From NCBI GenBank assembly GCA_913775095.1, contig CAJYIW010000002.1, positions 62,001 through 126,000 of the forward strand: a DNA stretch of 64,000 bases. Direction: 5' to 3'. Position numbers and translations under genes: made by a program. The DNA comes from an uncultured Siphonobacter sp. (GTDB taxonomy: Bacteria; Bacteroidota; Bacteroidia; Cytophagales; Spirosomataceae). The notes beneath the pieces were generated by a model. The model made no database searches and was not told the DNA's origin. It worked only from the letters and a program-made list of their open reading frames with translations. Below, one piece after another: positions 1 to 8,289 of the stretch (position 1 is the stretch's first letter; every line of letters starts with the position of its first letter).

Positions 1-67
1 ATCTTTGCCTTCAGAACTGACAATAACCCTACAGAACGCTATAGCTTCTGTATCAATCAAAAAAGGC

Positions 68-613
68 ATGAAACGTACGTACTGGCTTTATCTTCCTTTA
101 CTGGCTCTGGCCGCTTTATCTTCCTGTAAAAAAGATAATACAGATCCGGAACCCGATGAAAATGAGTTGATTACTACGGTAGAATTAACGCTTAAGGCGG
201 GTAATGAAACGGCCAAAGTATTTACCTGGAAAGATACCGACGGAGACGGGGGCAACGCTCCGGTCATTACACCCATCAGTCTGGACAAGGGCAAAACGTA
301 TACCTATTCCCTGCGGTTTCTGGACGAATCCAAATCTCCGGTAGAAGACATTACGGGAGAAATTCAGGAAAAAAAGGACGAACACCTGGTGGTTTTTACC
401 CCAACGCCCGCCAGTTTGTTAACCGTGACGGTTACGGACAAAGACAGCAAAAACCGGAATATCGGTTTGGCGGGAACCATGCAGACGCAGACGGCTGCGG
501 GTACGGGTAAGTTAAAAATACAGTTGCGTCACCAGCCCAATGGGACCAAAGATGGAACCGCTACGCCGGGCTCGGATGATGCAAACGTTGATTTTGATGT
601 GGAAATCAAGTAA
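68..613 (+). CDS. Small lipoprotein, possibly linked to a TonB-dependent receptor
   Basis: The 181-residue protein starts at ATG 68. The frame is open upstream to the window edge, but only this start gives a clean lipoprotein signal: Lys-Arg, a hydrophobic stretch, then LSSC with the lipid-acceptor Cys at residue 20. The mature part begins with an acidic linker (DPEPDENE), then a probable beta-sandwich of about 150 residues with motifs such as WKDTDGDGG and an ending VDFDVEIK. Similar Cytophagales lipoproteins often sit next to TonB-dependent receptors. That is a family recollection, and the upstream neighbour is outside the window. A terminator follows at 661-694. The function is unknown. 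Confidence 0.8.
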   Translation: MKRTYWLYLPLLALAALSSCKKDNTDPEPDENELITTVELTLKAGNETAKVFTWKDTDGDGGNAPVITPISLDKGKTYTYSLRFLDESKSPVEDITGEIQEKKDEHLVVFTPTPASLLTVTVTDKDSKNRNIGLAGTMQTQTAAGTGKLKIQLRHQPNGTKDGTATPGSDDANVDFDVEIK

Positions 614-660
614 TCAGAACAACTGGAACGAACCCCTGAGGTTCTGATTAGAAAAGGTTG

Positions 661-694
661 AAACAGCGGCTTCTCTGGAGCCGCTGTTTTTTTT
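661..694 (+). terminator. Intrinsic terminator after the first lipoprotein gene
   Basis: The hairpin AACAGCGGCT / AGCCGCTGTT has a 7-nt loop and runs straight into eight T residues. It separates the lipoprotein gene from the ubiE-porT pair. Confidence 0.85.
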
Positions 695-725
695 GATGGA
701 AGCGTATTCATTCCCGCTCAAAACG

Positions 726-733
726 TACCTTTG
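726..733 (+). promoter_or_regulatory. Putative -7 element for ubiE-porT
   Basis: TACCTTTG matches the Bacteroidota -7 consensus TAnnTTTG and lies about 70 nt before the chosen start, downstream of a terminator. I see no clear TTG at the -33 position, so this is half a promoter by sequence. Confidence 0.4.
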
Positions 734-804
734 TCGAACTTTCTTATCGAATAGATCGTATAGTTTAGGTACCGAAGCCTGTGATTATCAGGCTCTATAA
801 AATA

Positions 805-1536
805 TTGACAGACGTGGTCTTACCTTATAAAGAAGAACAGGATAGCAGTAAAAAAGAGCAGGTTGCGAAAATGTTTGATAACATTTCGCACCGTTATGAC
901 TTCCTGAACCATTTCCTGAGCATGGGGATTGATATCCTCTGGCGGAAAAAAGCCATCAGCCTGCTCAAGCCCGAAAAGCCTCAGACGATTCTGGATATAG
1001 CCACCGGCACGGGTGATTTTGCCCTGGAAGCCTTAAGTCTGAAACCTAAGAAAATTGTCGGCGTAGACATTTCGGAAGGCATGCTGGCTCAGGGTCGCGA
1101 GAAAATCAAAAAGATGGGACTTGAAGGAATCATTGAGTTACAGAAGGGGGATTCAGAAAAGCTTCCGTTCTCGGACAATTCCTTTGATGCTGTGATCGTT
1201 TCTTTCGGAGTACGGAATTTCGAAAATCTCGAAAAGGGCTTAACGGATATGAATCGCGTGCTCAAACCGGGCGGTACCTGCGTAGTGCTGGAGTTTTCGA
1301 AACCCCGCGGCGTTATCTTTAAACCCCTGTATAATTTTTATTCAAACCGTATTCTGCCGTTGATTGGCTCCTTTTTTTCCAAGGATAATTCGGCTTATAC
1401 GTATTTACCCGAATCGGTTCAGGCTTTTCCGGATGGCGATGATTTTCTGGCCGTTTATCAGAAGTCTGGATTCAAACAGACCCGGGCGATTCCATTAACC
1501 TTCGGCATCAGTTCCATTTATATTGGCAAGAAATAG
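805..1536 (+). CDS. ubiE: Demethylmenaquinone methyltransferase (UbiE/MenG)
   Basis: This is a SAM-dependent C-methyltransferase that converts demethylmenaquinone to menaquinone in the last step of respiratory quinone synthesis. The SAM site is the glycine-rich LDIATGTGDF segment in the first third. The family signatures KMFDNISHRYDFLNH near the N-terminus and VSFGVRNFENLEKGL near residue 150 are present. The start is uncertain: GTG 781, TTG 805 and GTG 814 are all in frame. I chose TTG 805 because MTDVVLPYKE resembles the usual short N-terminus of Bacteroidota homologues. There is no ubiquinone pathway in this phylum, so the role is in menaquinone. porT follows 6 nt downstream. Confidence 0.9.
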   Translation: MTDVVLPYKEEQDSSKKEQVAKMFDNISHRYDFLNHFLSMGIDILWRKKAISLLKPEKPQTILDIATGTGDFALEALSLKPKKIVGVDISEGMLAQGREKIKKMGLEGIIELQKGDSEKLPFSDNSFDAVIVSFGVRNFENLEKGLTDMNRVLKPGGTCVVLEFSKPRGVIFKPLYNFYSNRILPLIGSFFSKDNSAYTYLPESVQAFPDGDDFLAVYQKSGFKQTRAIPLTFGISSIYIGKK

Positions 1537-1542
1537 TAAGGT

Positions 1543-2349
1543 ATGAAGCGTAAGCTGCGAGCGAATGAAATTTCAAGGGTAACGGCAGTAGGATCCTTAG
1601 TTGCTGGTTTTAGACAGGCAGTACCCCGGACCCGAAATCTGTCCGTCTGGATCACCCTTCTGTTGAGTAGTGGTGGTCTTCACCAAACGTTCGCTCAGAA
1701 TACGATTTACAAGCGGAAGCACCTGGAATTTTACGATGACAAGAAAGTGCACTATGGCTTCTTTTTTGGGGTGCCCAATACGCGTTTTCAAATCAAACAC
1801 AGCGACGCTTATACGACTTCGCCCGTTCAGGATACGGTTCGTTCGATGAATACGCCTAATTCCATTGGTTTTCGAATGGGCTTTCTGATGAATGTGTACA
1901 TGAGCCCCCGGCTGGACTTTCGCTTTTCTCCCCTGACGCTTTCCATTTACAGTCGTCCGGTTGATTATACCTTTACCGGCGGAAGCGAGCAGCGACTCAT
2001 TCGGGAATCTACCTGGCTGGAATTTCCCTTCATGCTGAAATATAAATCCGTTCGTCGGGGAAATACCCGAATGTACGCCGTCGCCGGACTCAGGGCGGGC
2101 CTCGAAGCGAACGTCAGAAGGCGGCAAAACGCCAATCGGGGTAACGGACAGATGTCTACCCGTTCAGCGGATCTGGCGGTCGAATACGGGGTGGGGCTGG
2201 AGCGTTTTTTCGAATATTTCAAATTCACCCCGGAATTGCATTTTTCTCACGGCATCGCTAACATGATTCAACCCAACAACAGCATTTACAACGCAGGCAT
2301 CAGTCGAATGACCACGCATACGGTTACCTTGTATCTGATGTTTGAATAG
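1543..2349 (+). CDS. porT: PorT-like outer-membrane protein of gliding / type IX secretion
   Basis: A 268-residue PorT/SprT-type protein. After an unusually long basic N-region (about 33 residues) comes a hydrophobic segment ending in FAQ, a plausible signal-peptidase site. The rest has the alternating pattern of an 8-stranded outer-membrane beta-barrel and ends in the aromatic strand TVTLYLMFE. PorT is needed for type IX secretion in Porphyromonas and for gliding in relatives, probably at the outer membrane. The 6-nt gap after ubiE matches the ubiE-porT linkage seen in other Bacteroidota, which supports the name more than any single motif does. It ends at a long palindromic terminator facing ftsZ. 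Confidence 0.75.
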   Translation: MKRKLRANEISRVTAVGSLVAGFRQAVPRTRNLSVWITLLLSSGGLHQTFAQNTIYKRKHLEFYDDKKVHYGFFFGVPNTRFQIKHSDAYTTSPVQDTVRSMNTPNSIGFRMGFLMNVYMSPRLDFRFSPLTLSIYSRPVDYTFTGGSEQRLIRESTWLEFPFMLKYKSVRRGNTRMYAVAGLRAGLEANVRRRQNANRGNGQMSTRSADLAVEYGVGLERFFEYFKFTPELHFSHGIANMIQPNNSIYNAGISRMTTHTVTLYLMFE

Positions 2350-2355
2350 AACGAT

Positions 2356-2409
2356 TAACGCATAAAAAAATCCCGGCAGAAGACTCTGCCGGGATTTTTT
2401 TATGCGTTA
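2356..2409. terminator. Bidirectional terminator, 25-bp perfect palindrome
   Basis: Two perfect 25-nt arms (2356-2380 and 2385-2409) flank the loop AGAC. The GC core TCCCGGCAGA is flanked by seven A and seven T, so both strands show a hairpin plus U-tract. It serves the convergent porT (plus) and ftsZ (minus) genes. The pairing extends past the U-tract into ACGCAT/ATGCGT, which is more than a minimal terminator needs. Confidence 0.9.
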
Positions 2410-2413
2410 TTTC

Positions 2414-3898
2414 TTAATCATTCAGATTGTAGTGATTAACTTTTTCACCTCTCAGAATAACCGTTAAGTCCGCTAAAGGAATGTTTTGACGGATGTAAGC
2501 CGGGGTTTCCAGATCGGTTTCCCAGCCCTGATCGGGATGATCCAGCTTGCCAATGAATTCCTGAATCATACGGGCGTTTCCGGTAGAAGTATCCTCTTCC
2601 CGCCAGATTTCCTTTTCCAGCGATTTTACGACATCTTCTTCCGCCGGGACGGATGCAGGAGCTTCGAAAAGGATTTCCGTTTCCTCCGTTTCTTCAGACG
2701 TGTTTTCCAGAGAAGAAGCTGCCGAAGTAACGGAAGGCGTAAAGGCCGCCTGAGGCGTAGAATCCTGAAGGTAACTGCCGTATCCATACGAAGTATTGGA
2801 AGCCGCTGGTTTGGAAGTACTACCCGAACCGTTTCCCGTACCACTCGGGCGGGCGGGAGCAGACTGTTGAATCAGGGGCTCGTCCACGGGACGCTGATAC
2901 ACGGAATTACCGGGTAAATCAAAACCCGCAGCAATGATGGTGAAACGCATGGCCTTACCCAGGCTGTCATCAGGGATAGGGCTGATTTTCAGTAATCGGG
3001 CTTTCCCACCAATTTTATCTTCAATGTATTTCGTAATGGCTTTCTGCTCCATCATACGCATCGGGTTATCCTTGCTGTATGAAATGGTAATCAGGATGCG
3101 TTTCGCACCTTTGATGTCACGATTATCGAGTAACGGAGAACTTAAGGCTTCTTCGACGCAGGTAACGGCCCGATCTTCTCCTTCGGCACTGTACAGACCA
3201 ATTACGGCTTGTCCGGCCCCTTTGAGGATCGTTTTCACGTCGTTCATATCGGAGTTGATCTTACCGGACTTGGTAACGATCTCGGAGATACAGCGGGCTG
3301 CGTTGGCCAGGACGTCATCAGCTTTCGCATAGGCGTCATCAACGGTCATGTCGGGATACAGTTCCAGTAGTTTCTCGTTAAGAATTACCACCACTGTATC
3401 GCAGTATTTCTGCAACTCCCGAATGCCTTCGCGGGCCTGTTCAATTTTATCTTCTCCTTCGTCGTCGAAAGGAGCCGTGACGATGGCTACCGTCAGAATG
3501 TTAAGATCATTGGCAATGCGGGCAATAACCGGAGCGGCCCCCGTACCCGTGCCTCCACCCATACCGGCCGTGATGAACAACATCTCGGTGTTATCTTCCA
3601 GTACTTTACGGATTTCTGCTTCGCTTTCTTCAGCCGCTAAACGACCCTGAGCGGCGTCCATACCCGCCCCAATTCCTTTTTGGTTAACGGATTGATTACC
3701 CAGCTGAATTTTATAATCAATAGGACTTTCGTCGAGTGATTGTCGATCCGTGTTACAAACAATGAAGTCTACGTCTTCAATGTTCTGGTTAAACATGTGA
3801 CGCACTGCATTACAGCCACCACCTCCTACACCAAATACCTTGATATACGAGCGAAAATGTTTAACGGAGCTAAAAGAATAATTATGGTCAAGAAGCAT
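2414..3898 (-). CDS. ftsZ: Cell division GTPase FtsZ
   Basis: The tubulin-like GTPase that polymerises into the cytokinetic ring. 494 residues, longer than the roughly 380 of E. coli because of a Ser/Thr/Pro/Gly-rich linker (about residues 345-455). The nucleotide-binding GVGGGGCNAV lies at residues 23-32 and the tubulin signature GMGGGTGTG near 112-120. The C-terminal conserved peptide is recognisable as ETPAYIRQN (about 464-472; compare DIPAFLRKQ in E. coli), but about 22 more residues follow it. It is transcribed after ftsA, yet a terminator sits just after the ftsA stop, so ftsZ probably also has its own promoter in the 160-nt gap. Confidence 0.98.
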   Translation of the reverse strand: MLLDHNYSFSSVKHFRSYIKVFGVGGGGCNAVRHMFNQNIEDVDFIVCNTDRQSLDESPIDYKIQLGNQSVNQKGIGAGMDAAQGRLAAEESEAEIRKVLEDNTEMLFITAGMGGGTGTGAAPVIARIANDLNILTVAIVTAPFDDEGEDKIEQAREGIRELQKYCDTVVVILNEKLLELYPDMTVDDAYAKADDVLANAARCISEIVTKSGKINSDMNDVKTILKGAGQAVIGLYSAEGEDRAVTCVEEALSSPLLDNRDIKGAKRILITISYSKDNPMRMMEQKAITKYIEDKIGGKARLLKISPIPDDSLGKAMRFTIIAAGFDLPGNSVYQRPVDEPLIQQSAPARPSGTGNGSGSTSKPAASNTSYGYGSYLQDSTPQAAFTPSVTSAASSLENTSEETEETEILFEAPASVPAEEDVVKSLEKEIWREEDTSTGNARMIQEFIGKLDHPDQGWETDLETPAYIRQNIPLADLTVILRGEKVNHYNLND

Positions 3899-4017
3899 AC
3901 TATTAAGGTTGGTTACGGAGGATCGAGTAAGGCGGTACTCAATTACGTAATGAGTTAGTCAGCGTAAAACCAGGGTAAAATAAATATAAGCTTATTTCCT
4001 AAGTAAGTCTAGGTGGG

Positions 4018-4058
4018 GTAAAAGAGAAACTCAAACGGACCAGGCCGTTTGAGTTTTT
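4018..4058 (-). terminator. Intrinsic terminator between ftsA and ftsZ
   Basis: An 11-bp stem (4028-4038 with 4045-4055, AACTCAAACGG and its complement) lies three nucleotides beyond the ftsA stop. On the minus strand it is followed by TTCTCTTTT. It would end or attenuate the ftsA transcript before ftsZ. Confidence 0.7.
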
Positions 4059-5600
4059 TTATACAGTTTTAGGTTCCCAGCCGTCAGGTCGCTGGCCTCC
4101 TCTTGATTCAAATTCATCCCGGAAAATGGCTTTATACCAGGAGTTCAGATCCATGCGTAAACGCCACCACTTCCACTCCTGCTCGGTTTCCGGCTGTTCC
4201 GGTTCTTTGGCTGGTTCAGGAGGTTTCACGGGCTCGGGAGCCTGGGGCGTGGGTGGATTGGAATAATTTCCATTGGAATATCCACCGTTGTTGCCACTAT
4301 TGGGAGACTGAGGACTATGATGCTGACTCGTCGAATACGTATGGGGTACGTGCTGAACAGGTGGCTGAACAGGCGTTGGTACCGAAACCAGCGATTCGTA
4401 CAACTCATCCCGGGGATCGAGCGAACGGAAGCCCAGACGCACCAGACCCAGGGCAGTAGCGTAGGAAAGGTTATTGGTCGTTTCGGGTTTCTGTTTGTTG
4501 AAACCCTGATTCGGACGGCCTACCTGTACGTGCATGCCCGTAACGGAGCGGAATACATCCTGGATGCTATCCAGACGGGCACCGCCCCCGGTTAACACAA
4601 TACCCGTTTTAATCTTACGGTCGTAGCCTGCGTGGCGAACCACTGCGGCCACAAACGTGGCAATATCTTTGACGCGGGCCTCAATGATGACGGCTACGTT
4701 TTTGAGCGATACATTTTTCGGAGGAAGGCTTTCCAGTACGTTAGGCACGGCAACTACCTCGTTAATCCGAACTTCTTTGTGCGTGGCCGTTCCAAAACGC
4801 AGCTTGAGGTCTTCAGCTACATTTTCTGATACGTCACAACCAATCTCAATATCTTTGGTGATCGACTTTCCGCCCACGGGGAAAGAAGCGACGTAACGAA
4901 CCAGTTCTCCCTGTACGATGACCACGTCCGTTTTACCGGCTCCGATATCCACCAGAATAGCTCCGTGCTCTTTTTCTTCATCGCTCAAAACGGCCATGGT
5001 AGAGGCCAGCGAAGATAGATAGACGTGCTTGGGAGGAACGTGTAAACCCGCCCAGTCCAGACTTTTCAGCAGGGTACTCAGGGGCTTCAGGGGCATGGTA
5101 ATCACCTGGAACTTACCCCGCAAGTGAGTGCCGGTAACGCCTACAATGTGGTAATGTTCTTCCGAGTCGCCGTCGACACTGTATTCCTGCGGCAGTACGT
5201 GGAGAATGGCCGAACCATCGATTTTGGTACGGCCTACACTGCCCAGTAAACGTTGCAGATCATCGTGACGAACTTCATCTCCCTCTGACACGTAATCACG
5301 GGAGATGTCACTAATTTTAGGTATACAGCTAACCTGATGGCTCGCTACACTGATGAAATACTGATTCGGGGTAACTCCAGCCTGTTCAATGGCTTCGGCC
5401 AAAGCTTTTTTAATGAATTTGCTAACGAAATCCGGGTTGAGGATAGCTCCTTTGGTAACAAGATTCTTGAACTTCTTGTCCTTAAATTCAACCCGGCTCA
5501 CGCCACGCACGTCAAGTTTGTCGTCGTGATCTTTTTGGCCGATCACCACACATACCTTGGTCGTTCCTACGTCAATCCCGCAAACGATCTTTTTCTCCAT
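4059..5600 (-). CDS. ftsA: Cell division protein FtsA
   Basis: The actin-like ATPase that tethers FtsZ to the membrane and recruits later division proteins. The N-terminal phosphate-binding loop GIDVGTTKV and the later ATPase motifs DIGAGKTDV and GIVLTGGGARL are visible. At 513 residues it is about 90 longer than E. coli FtsA. The extra part is a Pro/Gln/Asn/Ser-rich linker (about residues 405-475) followed by a basic-aromatic tail containing EWKWWRLRM, which may carry the membrane-binding helix. It follows ftsQ after a 261-nt gap and precedes ftsZ. Confidence 0.97.
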   Translation of the reverse strand: MEKKIVCGIDVGTTKVCVVIGQKDHDDKLDVRGVSRVEFKDKKFKNLVTKGAILNPDFVSKFIKKALAEAIEQAGVTPNQYFISVASHQVSCIPKISDISRDYVSEGDEVRHDDLQRLLGSVGRTKIDGSAILHVLPQEYSVDGDSEEHYHIVGVTGTHLRGKFQVITMPLKPLSTLLKSLDWAGLHVPPKHVYLSSLASTMAVLSDEEKEHGAILVDIGAGKTDVVIVQGELVRYVASFPVGGKSITKDIEIGCDVSENVAEDLKLRFGTATHKEVRINEVVAVPNVLESLPPKNVSLKNVAVIIEARVKDIATFVAAVVRHAGYDRKIKTGIVLTGGGARLDSIQDVFRSVTGMHVQVGRPNQGFNKQKPETTNNLSYATALGLVRLGFRSLDPRDELYESLVSVPTPVQPPVQHVPHTYSTSQHHSPQSPNSGNNGGYSNGNYSNPPTPQAPEPVKPPEPAKEPEQPETEQEWKWWRLRMDLNSWYKAIFRDEFESRGGQRPDGWEPKTV

Positions 5601-5861
5601 ACGGCACAGCTTTAGGGTTGATTAGTAATACTTTTATCAACTCAGCTTATCTATTATTGGTATCCATAAAGGACCTAAATCCGATTATGGTTTAAAGTAA
5701 TAAAAAAAATCGGGCATTGACTAACACGATATTTTATCCCCTTCTTCGGAAATGTTAATTTGCAGGGGAAATCTCCCTATTTTGCACTTCAGAAGCGGAA
5801 ATAAACGGTACCAATGTAGTCAAAAAATAAATACTGTTTTATTTCATTGCCTATACAAAAC

Positions 5862-6677
5862 TTACGGCATAGCTACCAGCTTTAGCGAATCACTGGTGGC
5901 TCGGGTACAGACTACCTGATTTTTGTATTTGACGCTTACTTTCGAGAAACTATTCCAACCGCGTAAAGGCAAAATATTTCGGAAAAAGAGACTCATTTTC
6001 TGAAACTTAGGATCTCTGGCGTAAGCTGAGCCAAACTCAATGGGCAGATCACCTACCTGCGGCCAAATTGTTATCTCACCCTGTTTATCAATTTCCAGCC
6101 ACCCAATTTGTGCTTTCCATAAGGAATCCTGACCAATGGCTTGAATCATATGAAAAAGAGCGGTATCCTGACGGGCTCTTAAATGATTCTTCCGGTCAAA
6201 ATAAGGGCCGGATAGCAACAGAACCCTGGCGGTGTAATGGTCAGAAAGGGGCATAAACTGGCCTTCTTCATTCAGGTAGCGATCCAGACCATTGTCGGGC
6301 AGTTCAGGCTGAACCAAACGGGCAATGGGACGATGGGTCTCTACGTGCACTTCCAGCCAACCCCTCAAATTCCGGGCAATCTGGCACTCCTTAACCAGAG
6401 GACTGGACTTGACCCGACTTTCCAGAAAATCTAAATTGATTTGGTCAAAAGACTTTCCTTCCAGGGGCTTTCTGCCAGATTCTGATAATAAATTACGTAT
6501 ATCCTGCTGAGACAATAACGGCACTTGCTGCTGGCCTTCATTGAGCACAATACTGACTTTTTCGCAGGATTGGAAAGCGTACCATTTTTCGGCAAAACCC
6601 ACCAAAAGACCTATAATTAAGATCCCCAACACGGCCTTAACCCAGTTTCTTAACCGAAAGATAGAAAACTTCTCCAA
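5862..6677 (-). CDS. ftsQ: Cell division protein FtsQ/DivIB
   Basis: A single-pass inner-membrane protein of the divisome. One hydrophobic segment (about residues 13-30, VKAVLGILIIGLLVGFA) follows a short cytoplasmic N-terminus, then a POTRA-like domain and an extracytoplasmic beta domain; 271 residues in all. Sequence similarity in this family is low, so the call rests on topology and on its position between murC and ftsA, the standard place in the division and cell-wall cluster. The 261-nt gap before ftsA is larger than usual for this operon. Confidence 0.9.
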   Translation of the reverse strand: MEKFSIFRLRNWVKAVLGILIIGLLVGFAEKWYAFQSCEKVSIVLNEGQQQVPLLSQQDIRNLLSESGRKPLEGKSFDQINLDFLESRVKSSPLVKECQIARNLRGWLEVHVETHRPIARLVQPELPDNGLDRYLNEEGQFMPLSDHYTARVLLLSGPYFDRKNHLRARQDTALFHMIQAIGQDSLWKAQIGWLEIDKQGEITIWPQVGDLPIEFGSAYARDPKFQKMSLFFRNILPLRGWNSFSKVSVKYKNQVVCTRATSDSLKLVAMP

Positions 6678-6770
6678 GTCCTTAGGGCCTGATTTTCAAA
6701 AATTATCGTATGGTAGTGAGAGAGTTACCCTTAGAAGAGGCTTTCTCATTACCTTTTTCAATGAGCTCAC

Positions 6771-8177
6771 TTATTTTGTACTGACCCGACTCTCCAGATA
6801 ACCGCGAATGGGATCGATCAACATGTCAATGTCACCTGCTCCAATCGTTACCAACACTTCAGGAAGCTCCTGCTGAATGAGGGCCAGAACCTCGTCTTTG
6901 TGACATTGAATTTTTTCTGAACTGGTGATCTTGTCAAAGACAATGTCCGCCGTAACTCCCGGAATAGGTAATTCCCGGGCCGGATAAATGTCCAGTAAAA
7001 TGACCCGATCCGCCAGAGATAATGATTCCGCAAATCCGTCCTGAAAATCCCGGGTTCGGGTAAACAGGTGGGGCTGAAAAATCGCCGTTATTTTGCGTCC
7101 CGGGTACAGAGCTTTTACTGACTTCAGAAACGCCTCAACCTCCGTCGGATGATGGGCGTAATCATCAATATAAGTAACGTCAGGTTGCTGTACGTGGTAT
7201 TGAAATCTTCGCTTTACTCCCCGGTATGAATTAATACCAGCCCGAATTTCCTCCGGAGATAGTCCGGTTTTCAAACAAACCGCGAAGGCAGCTACGGCAT
7301 TTTCGGCATTATGAAAGCCGGGGACCAGCAGGGCAATGTCTTCACAAATACCACCGGGGTAAACGATTGAAAATCTGAATCGGTTATCGGCAATCCGACA
7401 GTCAGTGACGTGATATTCTCCGTCCTCAAAACTGTATGTACGAATCTGAGCCCGGGTCTGATTGCTCAGGGGTAAACCATTTCTTAAAAAGAGCGTCCCA
7501 TCGGGCTTGATCTGACTGACAAAATCACCGAATGATTTCAGTACTTCATCACCCGAACCATAGATATCCAGGTGATCAGCGTCGGTTGAGGTAACAATCG
7601 CCAGATCGGGATGGAGAGTCAGAAAGCTACGGTCAAACTCATCGGCTTCTACTACGCACAAAACCTCCTGCAGATTCTCGGAGGGCTCATTGAGTAAAAA
7701 ATTCGTCTGGTAATTCTGAGTAATCCCACCCAGGAAAGCCGCTACATTTCGACCGCTGTGTTTTAATATATGAGCGACCATCGAAGAGGTGGTCGTTTTA
7801 CCGTGCGTGCCCGCTACGGCAATCAAAAACATTTCTTCCGTTAATAAACCCAGTACCTGAGATCGCTTGAGAATGGTAAAGCCATTATTCTGAAAAAAGG
7901 CCCATTGGGCGTGATCTTTCGGAATAGCCGGGGTTAAAACAACCAGCGTTTCTTCCGGGTTCTGATAAGTTTCAGCGATTTGCGAGACTTCATCCGTAAA
8001 GTGAACATCAATGCCCTCATCCTGTAAGGCGGCCGTAAGTTTGGTAGGTGTTTTATCATAACCCGCTACTTCATAGCCGTTGACGTGGAACCACCGGGCA
8101 ATGGCACTCATCCCAATTCCTCCAATGCCGAGGAAGTAAATAGATTGATAAGATCGAATGGGCTTGGACAGAACCAT
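6771..8177 (-). CDS. murC: UDP-N-acetylmuramate--L-alanine ligase MurC
   Basis: A cytoplasmic Mur ligase that adds L-Ala to UDP-MurNAc using ATP, the first amino acid of the peptidoglycan stem peptide. The N-terminal Rossmann part has FLGIGGIGMSAIA (residues 15-27), the ATP loop is GTHGKTTT (123-130), and the central DDYAHHPTEV is the Mur-ligase hinge. At 468 residues it has standard length. It lies 112 nt after murG and 93 nt before ftsQ. Confidence 0.98.
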   Translation of the reverse strand: MVLSKPIRSYQSIYFLGIGGIGMSAIARWFHVNGYEVAGYDKTPTKLTAALQDEGIDVHFTDEVSQIAETYQNPEETLVVLTPAIPKDHAQWAFFQNNGFTILKRSQVLGLLTEEMFLIAVAGTHGKTTTSSMVAHILKHSGRNVAAFLGGITQNYQTNFLLNEPSENLQEVLCVVEADEFDRSFLTLHPDLAIVTSTDADHLDIYGSGDEVLKSFGDFVSQIKPDGTLFLRNGLPLSNQTRAQIRTYSFEDGEYHVTDCRIADNRFRFSIVYPGGICEDIALLVPGFHNAENAVAAFAVCLKTGLSPEEIRAGINSYRGVKRRFQYHVQQPDVTYIDDYAHHPTEVEAFLKSVKALYPGRKITAIFQPHLFTRTRDFQDGFAESLSLADRVILLDIYPARELPIPGVTADIVFDKITSSEKIQCHKDEVLALIQQELPEVLVTIGAGDIDMLIDPIRGYLESRVSTK

Positions 8178-8289
8178 GTAGTGAACTGAGTAATCTTAAT
8201 GAAAGACTATGAGATTTTATTTTTGTTTACACAATTTTAAAAAAAAACTCAAAGTGCTGACAGACAGGTTAAAAATGATTAAAGTGCTC

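Noticed and set aside
1597-2228. Minus-strand frames of 176 and 87 codons opposite porT
   Set aside because: Shadow frames of a gene with good signal-peptide and barrel features; basic, low-information composition.
2486-3958. Several plus-strand frames opposite ftsZ
   Set aside because: Arginine/serine-rich antisense shadows of ftsZ with no recognisable motif.
5770-5785. TATTTTGC on the plus strand in the ftsA-ftsQ gap as a promoter
   Set aside because: It points away from any plus-strand gene; all nearby genes are on the minus strand, and the -7 match is one base off.
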